21,220 nt of DNA from an uncultured Ureaplasma sp. (GTDB lineage: Bacteria; Bacillota_I; Bacilli_A; Mycoplasmatales; Mycoplasmoidaceae): NCBI GenBank assembly GCA_910589685.1, contig CAJUTA010000014.1:1-21220 (forward strand), in the 5' to 3' direction. A program made the translations under genes and the position numbers. This document shows, piece by piece, positions 9,937 to 20,189 of this stretch. The notes beneath the pieces are model-generated. The model made no database searches, was not told the origin of the DNA, and saw only the letters and a program-made list of their open reading frames with translations. Numbering within the stretch: the stretch's first letter is position 1; each line of letters starts with the position of its first letter.

Positions 9937-11946
9937 ATGAATCTAATCATTGTCGAATCACCTAATAAAATTAAAACTATTCAATCATATTTAAGTGATG
10001 ATTATGTTGTTATGGCATCATATGGTCATTTAAGAGAAATGAACACAAAAAATGGTTTTAATCCTACAACATTTGAACCTAATTGAGTAATAATTGAAGA
10101 TAAAAAAATCAAAATTTCTAAAAAGAAAATTATTGAGCAAATTATCAAAACAGCAAAAGAGTCAAATAAAATTTTTCTTGCTACTGACCCTGATCGTGAA
10201 GGTGAAGCTATTGCATGACACATTTATGATATTTTAGGCAAAAAAGAACAAGAAAAATGTTGCAGAATTACATTCAATGAAATAACTGAAAAAGCAATTA
10301 ATAATGCAATTGCTAATGCTCATAGTTTAGATATGAATTTAGTACATTCGCAATTTGCGCGAAGAGTTATTGATAGATTAATAGGTTATAAATTATCAGG
10401 ATTTGTACGTTCTTCTGTGCATGGAAAATCTGCTGGTCGTGTTCAATCTGTTGCTTTAATGTTTATTGTTAATCGAAAATTAGAACGTGATGCTTTTGTG
10501 CCATCAAAGTGATTTGAAATTAGCGCAAAATTAGACAATGGTTTAGAAATTAACTTTTTTAACAATAACAATGAATTTAAAAAATATGATGATGGTCTAA
10601 CAAATTCTCATAAGTTTAAATTTGCAGATAAATCTGAAGCTGATAAGGTATTCAGTGAATTAACAAATGAATTTAAATTTGTAGAAATGTTACCAACAAA
10701 AATAACTAAAGGTGATAAATTTACTCCATTAACTACAGATAAATTATTGCAATTAGCTGGAAATAATTTTGGTTGATCTGCTGCAAAAACAACACTTGCT
10801 GCGCAGAAACTATTTGAAGGTGTGGAATTAAATGATGGAACTCATGTTGCATATATTACATACCCAAGAACAGATAGTACAAGAATTAATGCAGAATTTG
10901 TAAAAGAAACTAAAAATTTCATTGTAAATAATTTTGGTCAAGAATACATTGATAATGATTTTAGTGGAGAAGAAAAGAAAACAAAAAAAGATAATAATGT
11001 TCAAGATGCACATGAAGCTATTAGACCTGTTGATTGCAATATTACACCTGAACATATTAAAAATTTTGTTGATGATTCTTCTTATAAACTATATAGTTTG
11101 ATTTGAAATCGAACTGTTGCATGTATGATGACAAAACCAGAATATGAAATTACTGGATTAATTTTCAATAATAGTAATCACCTATTCTATGGAATGAATA
11201 GAAAAGTTAGACATAATGGATATTTAGTTCTTGATTTCTACAAAAAAATAAAAGAACAATACCAAGAAAATTTATTTAACTTTGAAATAAATAAAGAATA
11301 TAAAGGTGAATCTAAAGTTGAAGAATTTGATAAATTACCACCACCATATTTCACACAAGCATCATTAATTGCTGCATTGAAAGAATCTGGGGTTGGTAGA
11401 CCATCAACTTATGCAACAATGGCTAAAATAGGTGAAACACGTGGTTATGTTAATGAAGAAAAGCAAAAATTAATTCCAACAGAAATGGGGGTTAAAGTTA
11501 TTAACGAATTACAAAAAGATTTTAGTGATGTTATCAATGCTGAGTTCACATCACTTATGGAAACAAACTTAGATAAAATTGCCAATGGAGATGAAGTTTG
11601 AACTTCATACCTAAAAGATTTTGCTCCTGAATTTGAAAAAAAATTAAAAATTGCATTAAAAGAAAGTGCTGAACAACGAAAAAATAATCAAGTTAGCGCA
11701 GAAAGAAACTGTCCTAAATGTAATTCTATGCTACTTATTAAAGAAAGTAGATATGGAACTAAATTTGTTGGGTGTAGTGCTTTCCCAAAATGTCGATATG
11801 TTGAATTTGATAACACACCAAATTTAACAGGAGAAAAATGCCCTGAATGTGGATCTGATTTAATTAGACGTAACAATAGATACGGACAAGAATTTGTAGG
11901 ATGTAGTGGGTATCCAAAATGCCATTATATTAAAAAAGAAAATTAA
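9937..11946 (+). CDS. topA: DNA topoisomerase I (type IA)
   Basis: TopA relaxes negative supercoils by transient single-strand cleavage. The frame from ATG 9937 gives 669 residues. The N-terminal TOPRIM domain shows LIIVESPNKIKTI (catalytic Glu at residue 7) and TDPDREGEAIAWH (Asp84, Asp86, Glu88 for metal binding). RRVIDRLIGYKLSGFV and GKSAGRVQSVAL follow. The catalytic tyrosine is Tyr309 in ITYPRTDSTR, and QDAHEAIRP and GVGRPSTYATM are further signatures. The C-terminus has two four-Cys zinc ribbons, from CPKC (about residue 592) to CSAFPKC and from CPECGSD to CSGYPKC. Trp codons at 10084, 10216, 10510, 10771, 11104 and 11599 are TGA, so a standard-code reading breaks the gene into pieces. 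It starts 14 bases after dprA. Confidence 0.98.
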
Positions 11947-11998
11947 ATATGTTATAACCTTTATATATAAATAAATTTAATAAATAATAGGGAAGTTT

Positions 11999-12319
11999 AT
12001 GGAAGTAAAAAGTATTAGCGAATTTAATAAAGTAATTAATGATGAAAAATTAACTGTTGTTGATTTTTTCGCTAATTGATGTGGACCATGTAAAATGCTA
12101 GCACCAGTTTTTGCTAGTGTGGAAAATGATTATTCTGATAAAGCTAATTTTATTAAATTAGATATTGATCAATTAAATGAAGTTTCTTCACAATATGATG
12201 TGCAATCTATTCCTACAATTATTTTTTTCAAAAATGGAAATGAAGTTGGACGTAATGTTGGATTCTTAGACTCAGATACATTAATTGAAAAAATTAACAC
12301 ATACATTAATTTAAAATAA
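11999..12319 (+). CDS. trxA: Thioredoxin
   Basis: This 106-residue cytoplasmic protein reduces disulfides in partner proteins. The active site WCGPC is at residues 27-31, its Trp encoded by TGA at 12077, within VVDFFANWCGPCKMLAPVF; the cis-proline loop is SIPTIIFFKNG. The ATG at 11999 follows AGGGAAG at 11989-11995. The 52-base gap after topA is AT-rich (TTATATATAAATAA) and could hold a promoter, but I cannot pick out a convincing -35/-10 pair. The stop TAA at 12317-12319 abuts the stop of the convergent coaD with no base between, so no terminator hairpin fits there. Confidence 0.97.
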
Positions 12320-12745
12320 TTATTTAGAGTTTCTTATTTTAATATATTTAGAATCGGCCATAAAATACATTATTTGTATCTTAGGGTTGATTTTTTTATA
12401 TTCATTATATAATTTTCTCTCATATTCAAAATCAGCAATATCACGCAATCCACGAATAATTCAATTACATTTATTTTGTGTTGCAATATCAGTTGTGAGT
12501 GAATCAGAACCTAAAATAGTAAATTTTTGTTTTGTATGCTTATTAAGAAATTTTTTTATTTGATCAATTCTTTTTTCAAAATCTTGTTTTGGTTTATTTG
12601 GATTTTGTCCAACAAAAATTATAATTTCATCAAAGATCACATTCGCTTGCATTAAAACATTAAAATGCCCTAAATGAAATTTATTAAATGAACCAGGAAA
12701 AATTGCTTTTTTAGATTTTTGTTCTAAAGCTTTCAAATGCAACAT
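12320..12745 (-). CDS. coaD: Pantetheine-phosphate adenylyltransferase, short C-terminus
   Basis: CoaD joins ATP and 4'-phosphopantetheine to give dephospho-CoA, the penultimate step of CoA synthesis. Seen: AIFPGSFNKFHLGHFNVL with the nucleotidyltransferase HLGH signature, FVGQNPNKPKQDFEKRIDQI, and WIIRGLRDIADFEYERKL (Trp is TGA at 12463). The Asp usual in PGSFDP is Asn here. The protein is 141 residues from the ATG at 12745, which has GGAG 10 bases upstream; the roughly 14 residues before AIFPGS are longer than usual, but no other ATG is available. The C-terminus stops at KYIKIRNSK just where the family normally has an SSS..(V/I)RE segment, so the terminal motif is reduced or lost. The start lies inside potD (35-base overlap), making coaD the last gene of the pot operon. 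Confidence 0.85.
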
Positions 12746-14099
12746 TTAAATTAGACTCCGATAAATTATTTAATGGTTTCTCGATATTGTTTTCATTGAT
12801 TTCATTATTATTAATTTTTAGAACATCAATAAGGAAATTTTCTAAAATTGTATTTCCTTCTGAAATATCTTTAAAGTAATTTTGAATTGCATAATCATAC
12901 AATTTTTTATAACATGGTGTATATAATAGATAATCAAAATTTTGCATACTTAAATATTTAAAATTATCATTAATATCCAATTCTCCAATATCATCATTTA
13001 TTGAATTACCAGAAAAAACTAATTCTTTAACTACATTGCATGCATTATCTAATCTTGTATTGCTCAATGTTTTATTGAAAATTATTCCATCCATTGCAAA
13101 GAAATTATTTTTAGGACTAACTGCATAAAAATCCCGATTATTTCCATTAAAATTTGGTTTTTGCAATGATGAGCTAGGGTTATCACCATTAAGTGCACTA
13201 TAGATAACATCACCTGTATATAGAAATGCCCCATTAATTTGATTCAATGCTAATTTATTAAGAAGAATTGAAGAATCACTGTTAAAAGTAATAATATTTT
13301 TATTTTCTTTGTTTTTATAAAAATTAAAAATTGAATCATAAACATAATTTAATTGTTCAATTTTTGGAGCTGATTTATTTGATAAATTAGATTTTGTTAA
13401 AATTCCTTCTTTTGGATTGATTCCATCATTAATAGAATTTTCTTTAATTAGGCTAGCTACATCATAAACACTTCTAGCATCTTCAATCATCATTACACTT
13501 GAGTTAGAACTTGTAAAACGTGTACTATTAGAGATGTATTGAAAAATATCATTATATGTAATATTTGGATTGTTGTTCAATTCATTAATTGCAGGACCAC
13601 GATAAGCAAATAAAAATTTTTGCATAAAATATGGCACACAATATTCTAATAAATTTTCTATCCCAACTGATTTACCGATATATTCACAAAGATTTCAGGT
13701 AAAGTCTGTGACTAAATATTTAACATCATTGAATGATTCTACTTTTTTTGTCTGATTATTTTCATCAAGATATTGTAAATTAAATTTATTTCATGGAACT
13801 GGTTGAATTTGATTCTCAATTGCAAGTTGCGCAATAGTATTATTTGTGGCTATTGCTAGATCCAAAGTCTTGTTTTTAATAAAAGTTGGAATTTCTGCAT
13901 TAGTACCATAATATTGATAATTTATATCATATTTGTTGGATAAATAATTTTGAACATCTGGCGACATATATGACTGAAAATTACCAAGCACTAATCCATC
14001 TTTAGAAGATGAAAACATTGCAAAAGGAAGGATTATAAGTCCAGCGCCTATAACTAAAGATATTGAAATAGATAAAATGTTTCTAATAAATTTATTCAT
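12711..14099 (-). CDS. potD: Polyamine ABC transporter substrate-binding protein (PotD-like)
   Basis: In PotABCD this component captures spermidine/putrescine outside the membrane and hands it to the PotBC channel. The chosen start is ATG 14099, which puts one hydrophobic segment (NILSISISLVIGAGLIILPFAM) at residues 7-28. The in-frame ATG at 14159 lies inside potC and would add 20 hydrophilic residues. The mature part begins DGLVLGNFQSYMSPDV and continues with family-like phrases: YGTNAEIPTFIKNKTLDLAIATNNTI, GILTKSNLSNKSAP and the late FFAMDGIIFNKTLSN. At 462 residues it is longer than the roughly 350 of Gram-negative PotD. No lipobox Cys follows the signal segment, so it is probably membrane-anchored rather than a lipoprotein. 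TGA Trp codons lie near 13688 and 13790. It overlaps potC by 8 bases and coaD by 35. Confidence 0.85.
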
Positions 14100-14928
14100 T
14101 TTGTTTTTCCAATTTATTAACTTGCAATCTTCTTTTAAAAATTGTATTTTTAAAAGCAATTAAAATTGCTAATCCAATACTTACTACTACAACAATTGCA
14201 CCAAATGTAACTGCTCACATTTTAATACCTTTAGCCATACTATAAATTTGAGTAGAAATTGTATCAATTTTTCCACCAACTAATCTTGTGATAATAAAAT
14301 CATCAAAACTCATTCCAAAAACAAGAGCAGCAGCACTAATAATAGCTGGCATCAAAAATGGAATTGTAACTTTAAAAAATGTATGAATGGAAGAATAACC
14401 AAGATCTAATGAAGCTAAGATTAAATTTTTATTCATCTTTAACATTCTTGGATAAATAAGAATTATGGCATATGGTGTGCAAAAAGAAATATGGGACAAA
14501 ATTATCGTAGCAAAGCCTAAATTTATTTGCATTGGGATAATTGTCATTGCAAATAATAAAGCTAATCCAATTCCAGAAATAACATCTGGAATAACAATAT
14601 TAATTTTGCTAATACCAATTATTGTATTTTTATAAAATGACTTTGCATGTCATATTCCAAAACAAGTAATTGTTGCAATAATTGTGGAACATGGAACAAC
14701 AATGACAACAATAATTGTAGTATTTATTAATGCATTAATGAATTCATTATTTTTAAATAAATTCAATCAATTTTGACCTGCATTTCAATCAAAGCCAAGA
14801 TTTAAATTATCTTTGACACTTCCATTTGTAAAACTTAATAAAATAACAATTATCAAAGGAATATAAATCAAGCAAATAATAATTGCTAAATAACTTCGAT
14901 GTAGAAAATTAAGAATTTTTTGTTTCAT
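14092..14928 (-). CDS. potC: Spermidine/putrescine ABC transporter permease PotC
   Basis: One of the two integral membrane subunits of the polyamine importer. The 278-residue frame runs from ATG 14928 to TAA 14094-14092. It begins MKQKILNFLHRSYLAIIIICLIYIPL and has about six hydrophobic segments. LASLDLGYSSIHTFFKVTIPFLMPAI (about residues 165-190) is the cytoplasmic EAA-type loop that contacts the ATPase, and VFGMSFDDFIITRLVGG follows it, as in PotC proteins. The charged tail KRRLQVNKLEKQNE ends the protein. TGA Trp codons occur in FDWNAGQNW, GIWHAK and MWAV. It overlaps potB by 20 bases at its start and potD by 8 at its end. Confidence 0.93.
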
Positions 14929-15784
14929 TTTTAACTCTCTTACGATGAATAATATATTGAACTAATTTTGGTAATCATACTATAGTAGCATATAGTAACA
15001 ACATTATTCCACTAATAACTAAAACAAGAACAGAAGTGCGGGCTAAAGAAATGCTATTACTTAAACCATTATTACCTTGATTCATAATAACATCACCAAT
15101 CAAACCTCCATCATTACTATTATTTAAAAACAAAGGAACAGAAACAGTTGTGAATGATGGTAGTAAAACAAGAATTATTCCACTTACTAATGCTGGTCAA
15201 CATCATGGTATGACAATTGCAAAAAAAGTATAAAAATTACCGCGTCCTAAATCTTTTGATGCATTGATTAAATTTTTAGGTAATGTTTGAAGTGCATTGT
15301 ATATAGGTAACATCATTAATGGTGCATAGATGTATACCAAACCAATTATTGTATAAATGTGACCATAAGTACTATTAAGCTCATGATTTAATAAATCAAA
15401 AATTGTTTTTATTCCAATTAATTTAATCAAAATATTAATTCAAATTGGACCTGTTACAATCATAACTACAAAAACTTGAAAGATTTTATTTGATGATTTA
15501 GATAAAAAATAAGCAAAAGGAAATGATAAAAGAAGAACAATAATTGTTGTTACAATCGAAATTCATAATGAATTTCCAATTTTAGTAAGAATGCTACCAG
15601 TCATTATTCCTCAATTGTTAGTAATATTCCCAGTTGAATTATTGAATGTATTAACAATAATAACAATCAATGGAACAATTACAAACAAAATACTAATTAG
15701 AATAAAAGGAATAATTAAATTTAAGTTTTTAGTAAATATGAATCTACTAAAAAAACTCTTCTTAAATGTTTTTTCATTATTCAT
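14909..15784 (-). CDS. potB: Spermidine/putrescine ABC transporter permease PotB
   Basis: Second membrane subunit of the polyamine importer, 291 residues. The start is ATG 15784, with AGAGGT about 9 bases upstream inside the potA end; the in-frame ATG at 15823 lies further inside potA without such a site. Hydrophobic helices begin with NLIIPFILISILFVIVPLIVIIV. The EAA-like loop is INASKDLGRGNFYTFFAIVIPWWPAL, whose two consecutive Trp are both TGA (around 15200). The next segment, LPSFTTVSVPLFLNNSNDGGLIGDVIMNQ, matches the PotB pattern after the loop. The end, YIIHRKRVKNETKNS, overlaps the potC start by 20 bases. Confidence 0.92.
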
Positions 15785-17375
15785 TGTTATTACCTCTAAT
15801 AAAATGAATATCATTTCAATCAACAGCTAAATTAATATTAGAGTTAATCTGATATTTCTTGGTACTTTCAACATTAATTATTTGATCATTTCATTTGCAT
15901 TTAATATCGTACATGATACCTTTATAAATGATATCTACGATTACTGCATTATTTATTAGTCCTAGACTATCAGTAATTTCAAAATCTTCTGGACGAATTG
16001 TCATTAAAACATTGTCATGATCTTTTGGTTTAAAAGAAATATCATCATTAAATTTATATTTTTTAGAATCAAAAATAAATTCATTATTTTTTAATGCTTG
16101 AACATTAAAAATATTGATACGACCAATAAATTTAGCAACTCAAGGATTAATAGGAGTATCATATATTTCATTTGATGTTCCAACTTGCTCAATTTTACCT
16201 TGAGACATTACAACAATTTTATCTGATAACATCAATGCTTCTTCTTGATCATGAGTTACTAATATAAATGTTAAACCAGACTCTTTGTGTAAACGTTTTA
16301 ACTCATTTTGTAACTGTGATCTAACTTTTGCATCTAATGCACCAAGAGGTTCATCTAGCAAAACTATTTCTGGTTCAATTACTAATGCACGTGCAAGTGC
16401 TACACGTTGTTTCATTCCTCCAGATAATTCATCTGGATAATTATTTTCTTTTCCAACTAAACCAACTAATTTAATAATGTCATTTGATTTTTTACGAATT
16501 TCTTCTTTATTTAATTTTCGAGTTAAATATTTTTTTTCATAGCTTTCTTTTTTAGAATTAGCATAGTTTTGTCAATATGATATGTTGTAATCTAAATCAT
16601 CAAATTTTTCATTTAACACTTCAATTTTTTCATCAATTGGTTTTTTATAACGATATCATTTTTTTAAGTTATAAATTTCTTTTTCAATTTCATTCATTTT
16701 TTTAGATGAAATTTTAAATTGATAAGGAATTGAAAAGAAAGAAAAAATGGAATTGAATCAATCAAAAATTTTATTTTTAAAAGAAATTTTTGAAACAAAA
16801 TCAGTTCCATAAGTTTTTTCTAATTGTTCATAATATTTATCAAGTGTAGATAAATATTCAGATTTGTTCATTTTTTTAATAGATTGCAAAAAAGAATTTT
16901 TATTATATTTTTTTGATAATTTTTCAATTGATTTTTTTATATTTTCTTGTGTTTTTGCAATGTCTCTAATTTTAGAATTAGCAAGTTTTTGAGCAGATTG
17001 ATAAATTTTATTAGCTTGTACACTTATATCTTTACTCACATTTTCAAGTGGAGCACGCATTAACTTTAAACCATATTCGATATTTTGTCGAACAGTCATA
17101 TTTGGAAATAATGCATAATCTTGAAAAACAGTAGCAGTTGGACGTTTTGCAATTGAAATATCTTTAATATCTATTCCGTTATATAAAATCTTTCCACGTG
17201 TAGGATATATAAATCCACCAATGATTTTTAACATTGTTGTTTTGCCACAACCACTTGGACCTAATAATGTAACAAATTCACCACGATCAATGGAAAGATT
17301 GAAATCTTCAATCGCAACATATCCATCATCATAGATCATATTTACATTAACAAATTCTAAGATGTTTTTTTTCAA
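15777..17375 (-). CDS. potA: Polyamine ABC transporter ATPase PotA with long coiled insertion
   Basis: PotA hydrolyses ATP to drive polyamine import. The start is TTG at 17375: no ATG is in place, AAAGGAAC lies about 12 bases upstream, and the product begins (M)KKNILEFVNVNMIYDDG as expected. Motifs: Walker A GPSGCGKTT (39-47), Q-loop FQDYALFPNMTV, signature LSGGMKQR (about 317-324), Walker B IVLLDEP (337-343), D-loop GALD and switch His375 in LVTHDQ. At 532 residues it is far above the usual 350-380: between the Q-loop and the signature sit some 175 extra Lys/Ser/Glu-rich, probably helical residues (about 105-285) containing TGA Trp codons. Long PotA proteins of similar size are known in other mycoplasmas. 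A C-terminal regulatory domain (IRPEDFEITD) follows. It overlaps potB by 8 bases. Confidence 0.95.
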
Positions 17376-17458
17376 TTTTATTTAAGTTCCTTTACCAAAC
17401 AAAATTAAAAATTTAATAATGAAAAATTAAGATAATTTTAATACATTTTTAAAGATAT
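17376..17458 (-). promoter_or_regulatory. Possible leader/promoter region of the pot operon
   Basis: This 83-base gap between the HAD gene and potA is almost pure A/T until GGTAAAGGAAC just before the TTG start. TATTAAAAT and CATTATTAAA could serve as -10 elements on the minus strand, but no -35 stands out. A 7-bp all-A/T inverted repeat with a 3-base loop (17423-17429 with 17433-17439) is present; in DNA this AT-rich that can arise by chance, and it has no GC stem to make a firm terminator. Confidence 0.3.
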
Positions 17459-18301
17459 TTATTTTTTATTAATAATAAATTTATTAATTCCTTTAGCTAC
17501 ACCAGTTGAACGTGAAAATTTAATGCAATATGTAGCATATTTTTGCAATTTTTTAGAGTGATTTCCTATTGCAATTGATAATCCTACTTCTTTAAAAATA
17601 TCAATATCGTTTTCACTATCACCAAAAGCAGCTATTTTTGATAAATCTATCTTTAATAATTTACTTATTTGTTCAATTGCTATACCTTTATTGCAATTTA
17701 ATTTTGTGATTTCATACATAAATAGACTTGTTTTTGAAATTTCAATTTTATCTCCAAATTTGTCTATTAATTGATCATATAAATTTATTAATGAATAGGG
17801 ACGCAAAAGACTACTAATATTTATCTTAAAACATTCATTATTTTCAATGGAATTAAAATTATTGTTAATAATAAAATTTTTGAATTTTTTAAATAAATGT
17901 AAAAAATGTAAAATATGGGGAGGATTAACAATAACCATATTTTTATTTGAAATATCACTTTTTAAATAAGTTGAGAAAGTGCAATGTTTTTTAGTTGCAA
18001 CATTTGCAATTTCTTTTGATGTTTCAATATCAATAGCATTTGTATGTAAAATTTTATTTTGAATATTGTCATATAAAATTGAACCTTTTAGGCATGATAA
18101 ATAATGAATTTTATATCCTGTTTTTTGTTCAAATAAATTTGCAATTTCAATCGTTGATTGGAGCGATCTTCCAGTAATAAAACAAACAATTCCACCTAAT
18201 TGAATAAATTCTCTGAGTGCAAAAATATTTTTTTTACTAATTCAATATTTTTTGTTTAAAAGTGTTCCATCAAGATCTGTTGCAATGACTTTAATATTCA
18301 T
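17459..18301 (-). CDS. Cof-type HAD-superfamily hydrolase
   Basis: A 280-residue soluble phosphatase of the Cof/YidA type (HAD IIB); members dephosphorylate sugar phosphates, nucleotides or flavin precursors, and the substrate cannot be read from sequence. Motif I is DLDGTLL at residues 9-15 with the nucleophile Asp9 and acid/base Asp11; motif II is FITGRS; motif III is the Lys of NCNKGIAIEQ (about 205); motif IV is GDSENDID (about 227-234). The middle, from about residue 80 to 195, is the C2-type cap. The start ATG 18301 follows the stop of the preceding gene as TAAAATG, a one-base gap that implies coupling. The ATG further in, near 17938, would drop motifs I and II. The Trp of KYWISKK is TGA. 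Confidence 0.92.
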
Positions 18302-18302
18302 T

Positions 18303-19808
18303 TTATTTTTTTGATGCCTTTTCTTTTCCAGATTTATTTTTAGAAATCTCATCAACTCAATTAGAATATTTTGTTTCTCAATCATTTAATTTTCTTAATT
18401 TTGATTGAATTAGAAGAATTAAATCAAAGTGAAAATTAATTAATTTATATATCAAAATAAATGATGATAATTGATTTAATTTTACAGATTCTTTCAAACA
18501 ATATTGCTCAACATCATGATAATTTGTTTTATATAACATATTTTTATTAGAAAGTTTTTTATTAAAATCTTGTTCTAATAAATTTGCTAATTGTTTCAAA
18601 TCATAAATAGTACCTATTTCGCTATTCAATTGCATAAATAATTCATCATTTTTATTATTTTTAGACAATTTCTTCACAAATTTATATAATTTATTTCTTC
18701 AATTACTAATATTGCTTGTGTTTGCAATATCATCGCTACTTGCTATCATTAATTTATGTTTTTCTTTTTTATTAACTTTTCCTGAAGAGTAATCTATTGC
18801 AGCATGTATTTCATTTAAAAAGATATTGTGTGAAACTTGTTGAGACAAAGTATATAGATTCATTGTTTTATCATAAATAACTTTGCAATCTAAAATTTCA
18901 GAATTTAATAAATTCAATATTTTTTGTTGATCGATTGATTTATTCATTTCATTTATTAGTTCAAAATCAGATGATTTTTCAAAACTATTAAAATTTGGTA
19001 CTGAAGAAATAAGTTCTTTAACTGCTTCTGAATTATTTTTTAATAAATTAATTAATTTATATAAACTAATTGCTAATTTTGTTGGTTTTTTAGTTGCAAC
19101 TACACAATATAAATTTTCTAATGAATAAATATAACCATCTAAATTTTCAATTACATAAATATGTTTTTTGATTATTTGACTAATTTCATTTGATGACATA
19201 TTTTTCAATTCATCCATTTTCTTTTTATTAGAAATTTTGTCATCATTATCTTCTTGAATAATTGATTTAATTAAATTATCGTTTCAATTAATATCTTTAT
19301 TAATTTTTACTTCAAGTGGTTTTTCAATAATAATTGAATTATTTTTCTTAATTTCCAATGGCTTATGTGATAGTTTAGTATTGAATAAATTGAATCCTGA
19401 TGAATAATTAAATTTATCGTTTCAATCAACTTCAATATTGAATATCACGTCATCTAATAATTGAAGAAAATCAGAATTTTCAAGTTTATATTGTTTTCAT
19501 AAACTAGTTAAAATTTGTTTTTTGTGGTGATCCATTTTTTTATCTTTTGATAATGAAAAAAAATCACTAAAAAATTTTTTTGATTGTTGATTTATTTGAT
19601 TTCTATAGTCATTGATTAAACAATTATTGATATCCGTATCAACAAAATCATTTGTTATTTTTAAAATTTTTGCATCAGTAATTGATAAATCATCTTTAAA
19701 AATTGGTGTAAATTTATCAATTGATATAACTGAAGATGTTGAATTATTTTTAAGAGATACTGTATTTTTTTCTTTTGATAGTGAACTAAAAACTTTTTTG
19801 TCTTGCAT
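18303..19808 (-). CDS. Hypothetical protein, 501 residues, Asn/Lys/Ser-rich, soluble
   Basis: I do not recognise this protein. The frame is continuous from ATG 19808 to TAA 18305-18303 once TGA is Trp (near 19495, 19424, 19286, 18698, 18378 and 18357). AGGT lies about 8 bases before the ATG. There is no signal peptide or membrane helix. Residues 1-110 are polar and low in complexity. Two short WND motifs (EVDWNDKFN and DINWNDNLI) lie 46 codons apart at about residues 128 and 174. From about residue 197 the sequence looks helical (SSNEISQIIKKHIYVIENLDGYIYSLENL and LYKLINLLKNNSEAVKELISS), and the C-terminus is basic (SKNKSGKEKASKK). It follows a 100-codon gene by 10 bases and precedes the HAD gene by one base, so the three are probably one transcript. 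A structural or binding protein is possible; no catalytic motif is visible. Confidence 0.8.
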
Positions 19809-19818
19809 ATGTATTTAC

Positions 19819-20121
19819 CTATAAATTATTATTTTTTAATGTTGAGCTTGTAATTATTCTTTTAAAATTTGAAGATTTGTTACTTGTTGATTTTGTGAAT
19901 TTTAATATTTTTTCTTCATTCAAACTGGGGTCTGATTGAATCTTAAACTTAATACATCCTAATGGGACATTTTTTGTAAATAAACAATCATCAAATCAAA
20001 TAACATCGATAGCTTTACCATTATCAATAATTAATTCTTTAGTAATATGTTTTTTTAAACCAAATTTTTGAGCATCATTTTGGTTAAGTTTAATAATTTT
20101 ATTAAATTTGTTATTTTTCAT
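19819..20121 (-). CDS. Small hypothetical protein, 100 residues
   Basis: A 100-codon frame runs from ATG 20121 to TAG 19821-19819 with one TGA Trp (about residue 42). It is not recognised. It begins MKNNKFNKIIKLNQNDAQ, has a more ordered centre (KKHITKELIIDNGKAIDVIWFDDCLFTKNVPLGCIKFKI) that looks like a small beta-rich fold with two Cys, and ends in a polar Ser/Lys/Asn tail. It is a gene rather than chance because it fills the gap between the 501-residue gene and the divergent reductase, has an internal Trp-UGA and a structured middle, and its stop overlaps the ribosome binding site of the next gene. No Shine-Dalgarno is seen; an eight-A run precedes and includes the A of the ATG. Confidence 0.65.
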
Positions 20122-20189
20122 TTTTTTTATTTTAATATTTTATTTAAGTAATATACTAAATAATTTAATATTAGAAACATAAAAAAAAT
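20122..20189. promoter_or_regulatory. Divergent promoter region
   Basis: These 68 A/T-only or nearly A/T-only bases separate two divergent genes, so both must be transcribed from here. On the plus strand TATACT at 20152-20157 is a plausible -10 for the reductase gene, giving a leader of about 26 bases; a -35 is not obvious. TATACT lies in the 11-base inverted repeat AGTAATATACT (20147-20157). For the minus strand several TAAAAT-like hexamers are possible and I cannot choose. Both start codons are preceded by a run of eight A (20181-20188 on plus; 20128-20121 read on minus) in place of a Shine-Dalgarno. Confidence 0.4.

Noticed and set aside
17365..17372. Eight-A tract directly after the potA start codon as a phase-variation switch
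   Set aside because: Tracts of this length are common here, it encodes the usual Lys-rich N-terminus, and potA is an unlikely gene for on-off switching. No read data are available to show variation.
17423..17439. Inverted repeat upstream of potA as an intrinsic terminator
   Set aside because: The 7-bp stem is all A/T with a 3-base loop; such repeats are frequent by chance in DNA of this composition.
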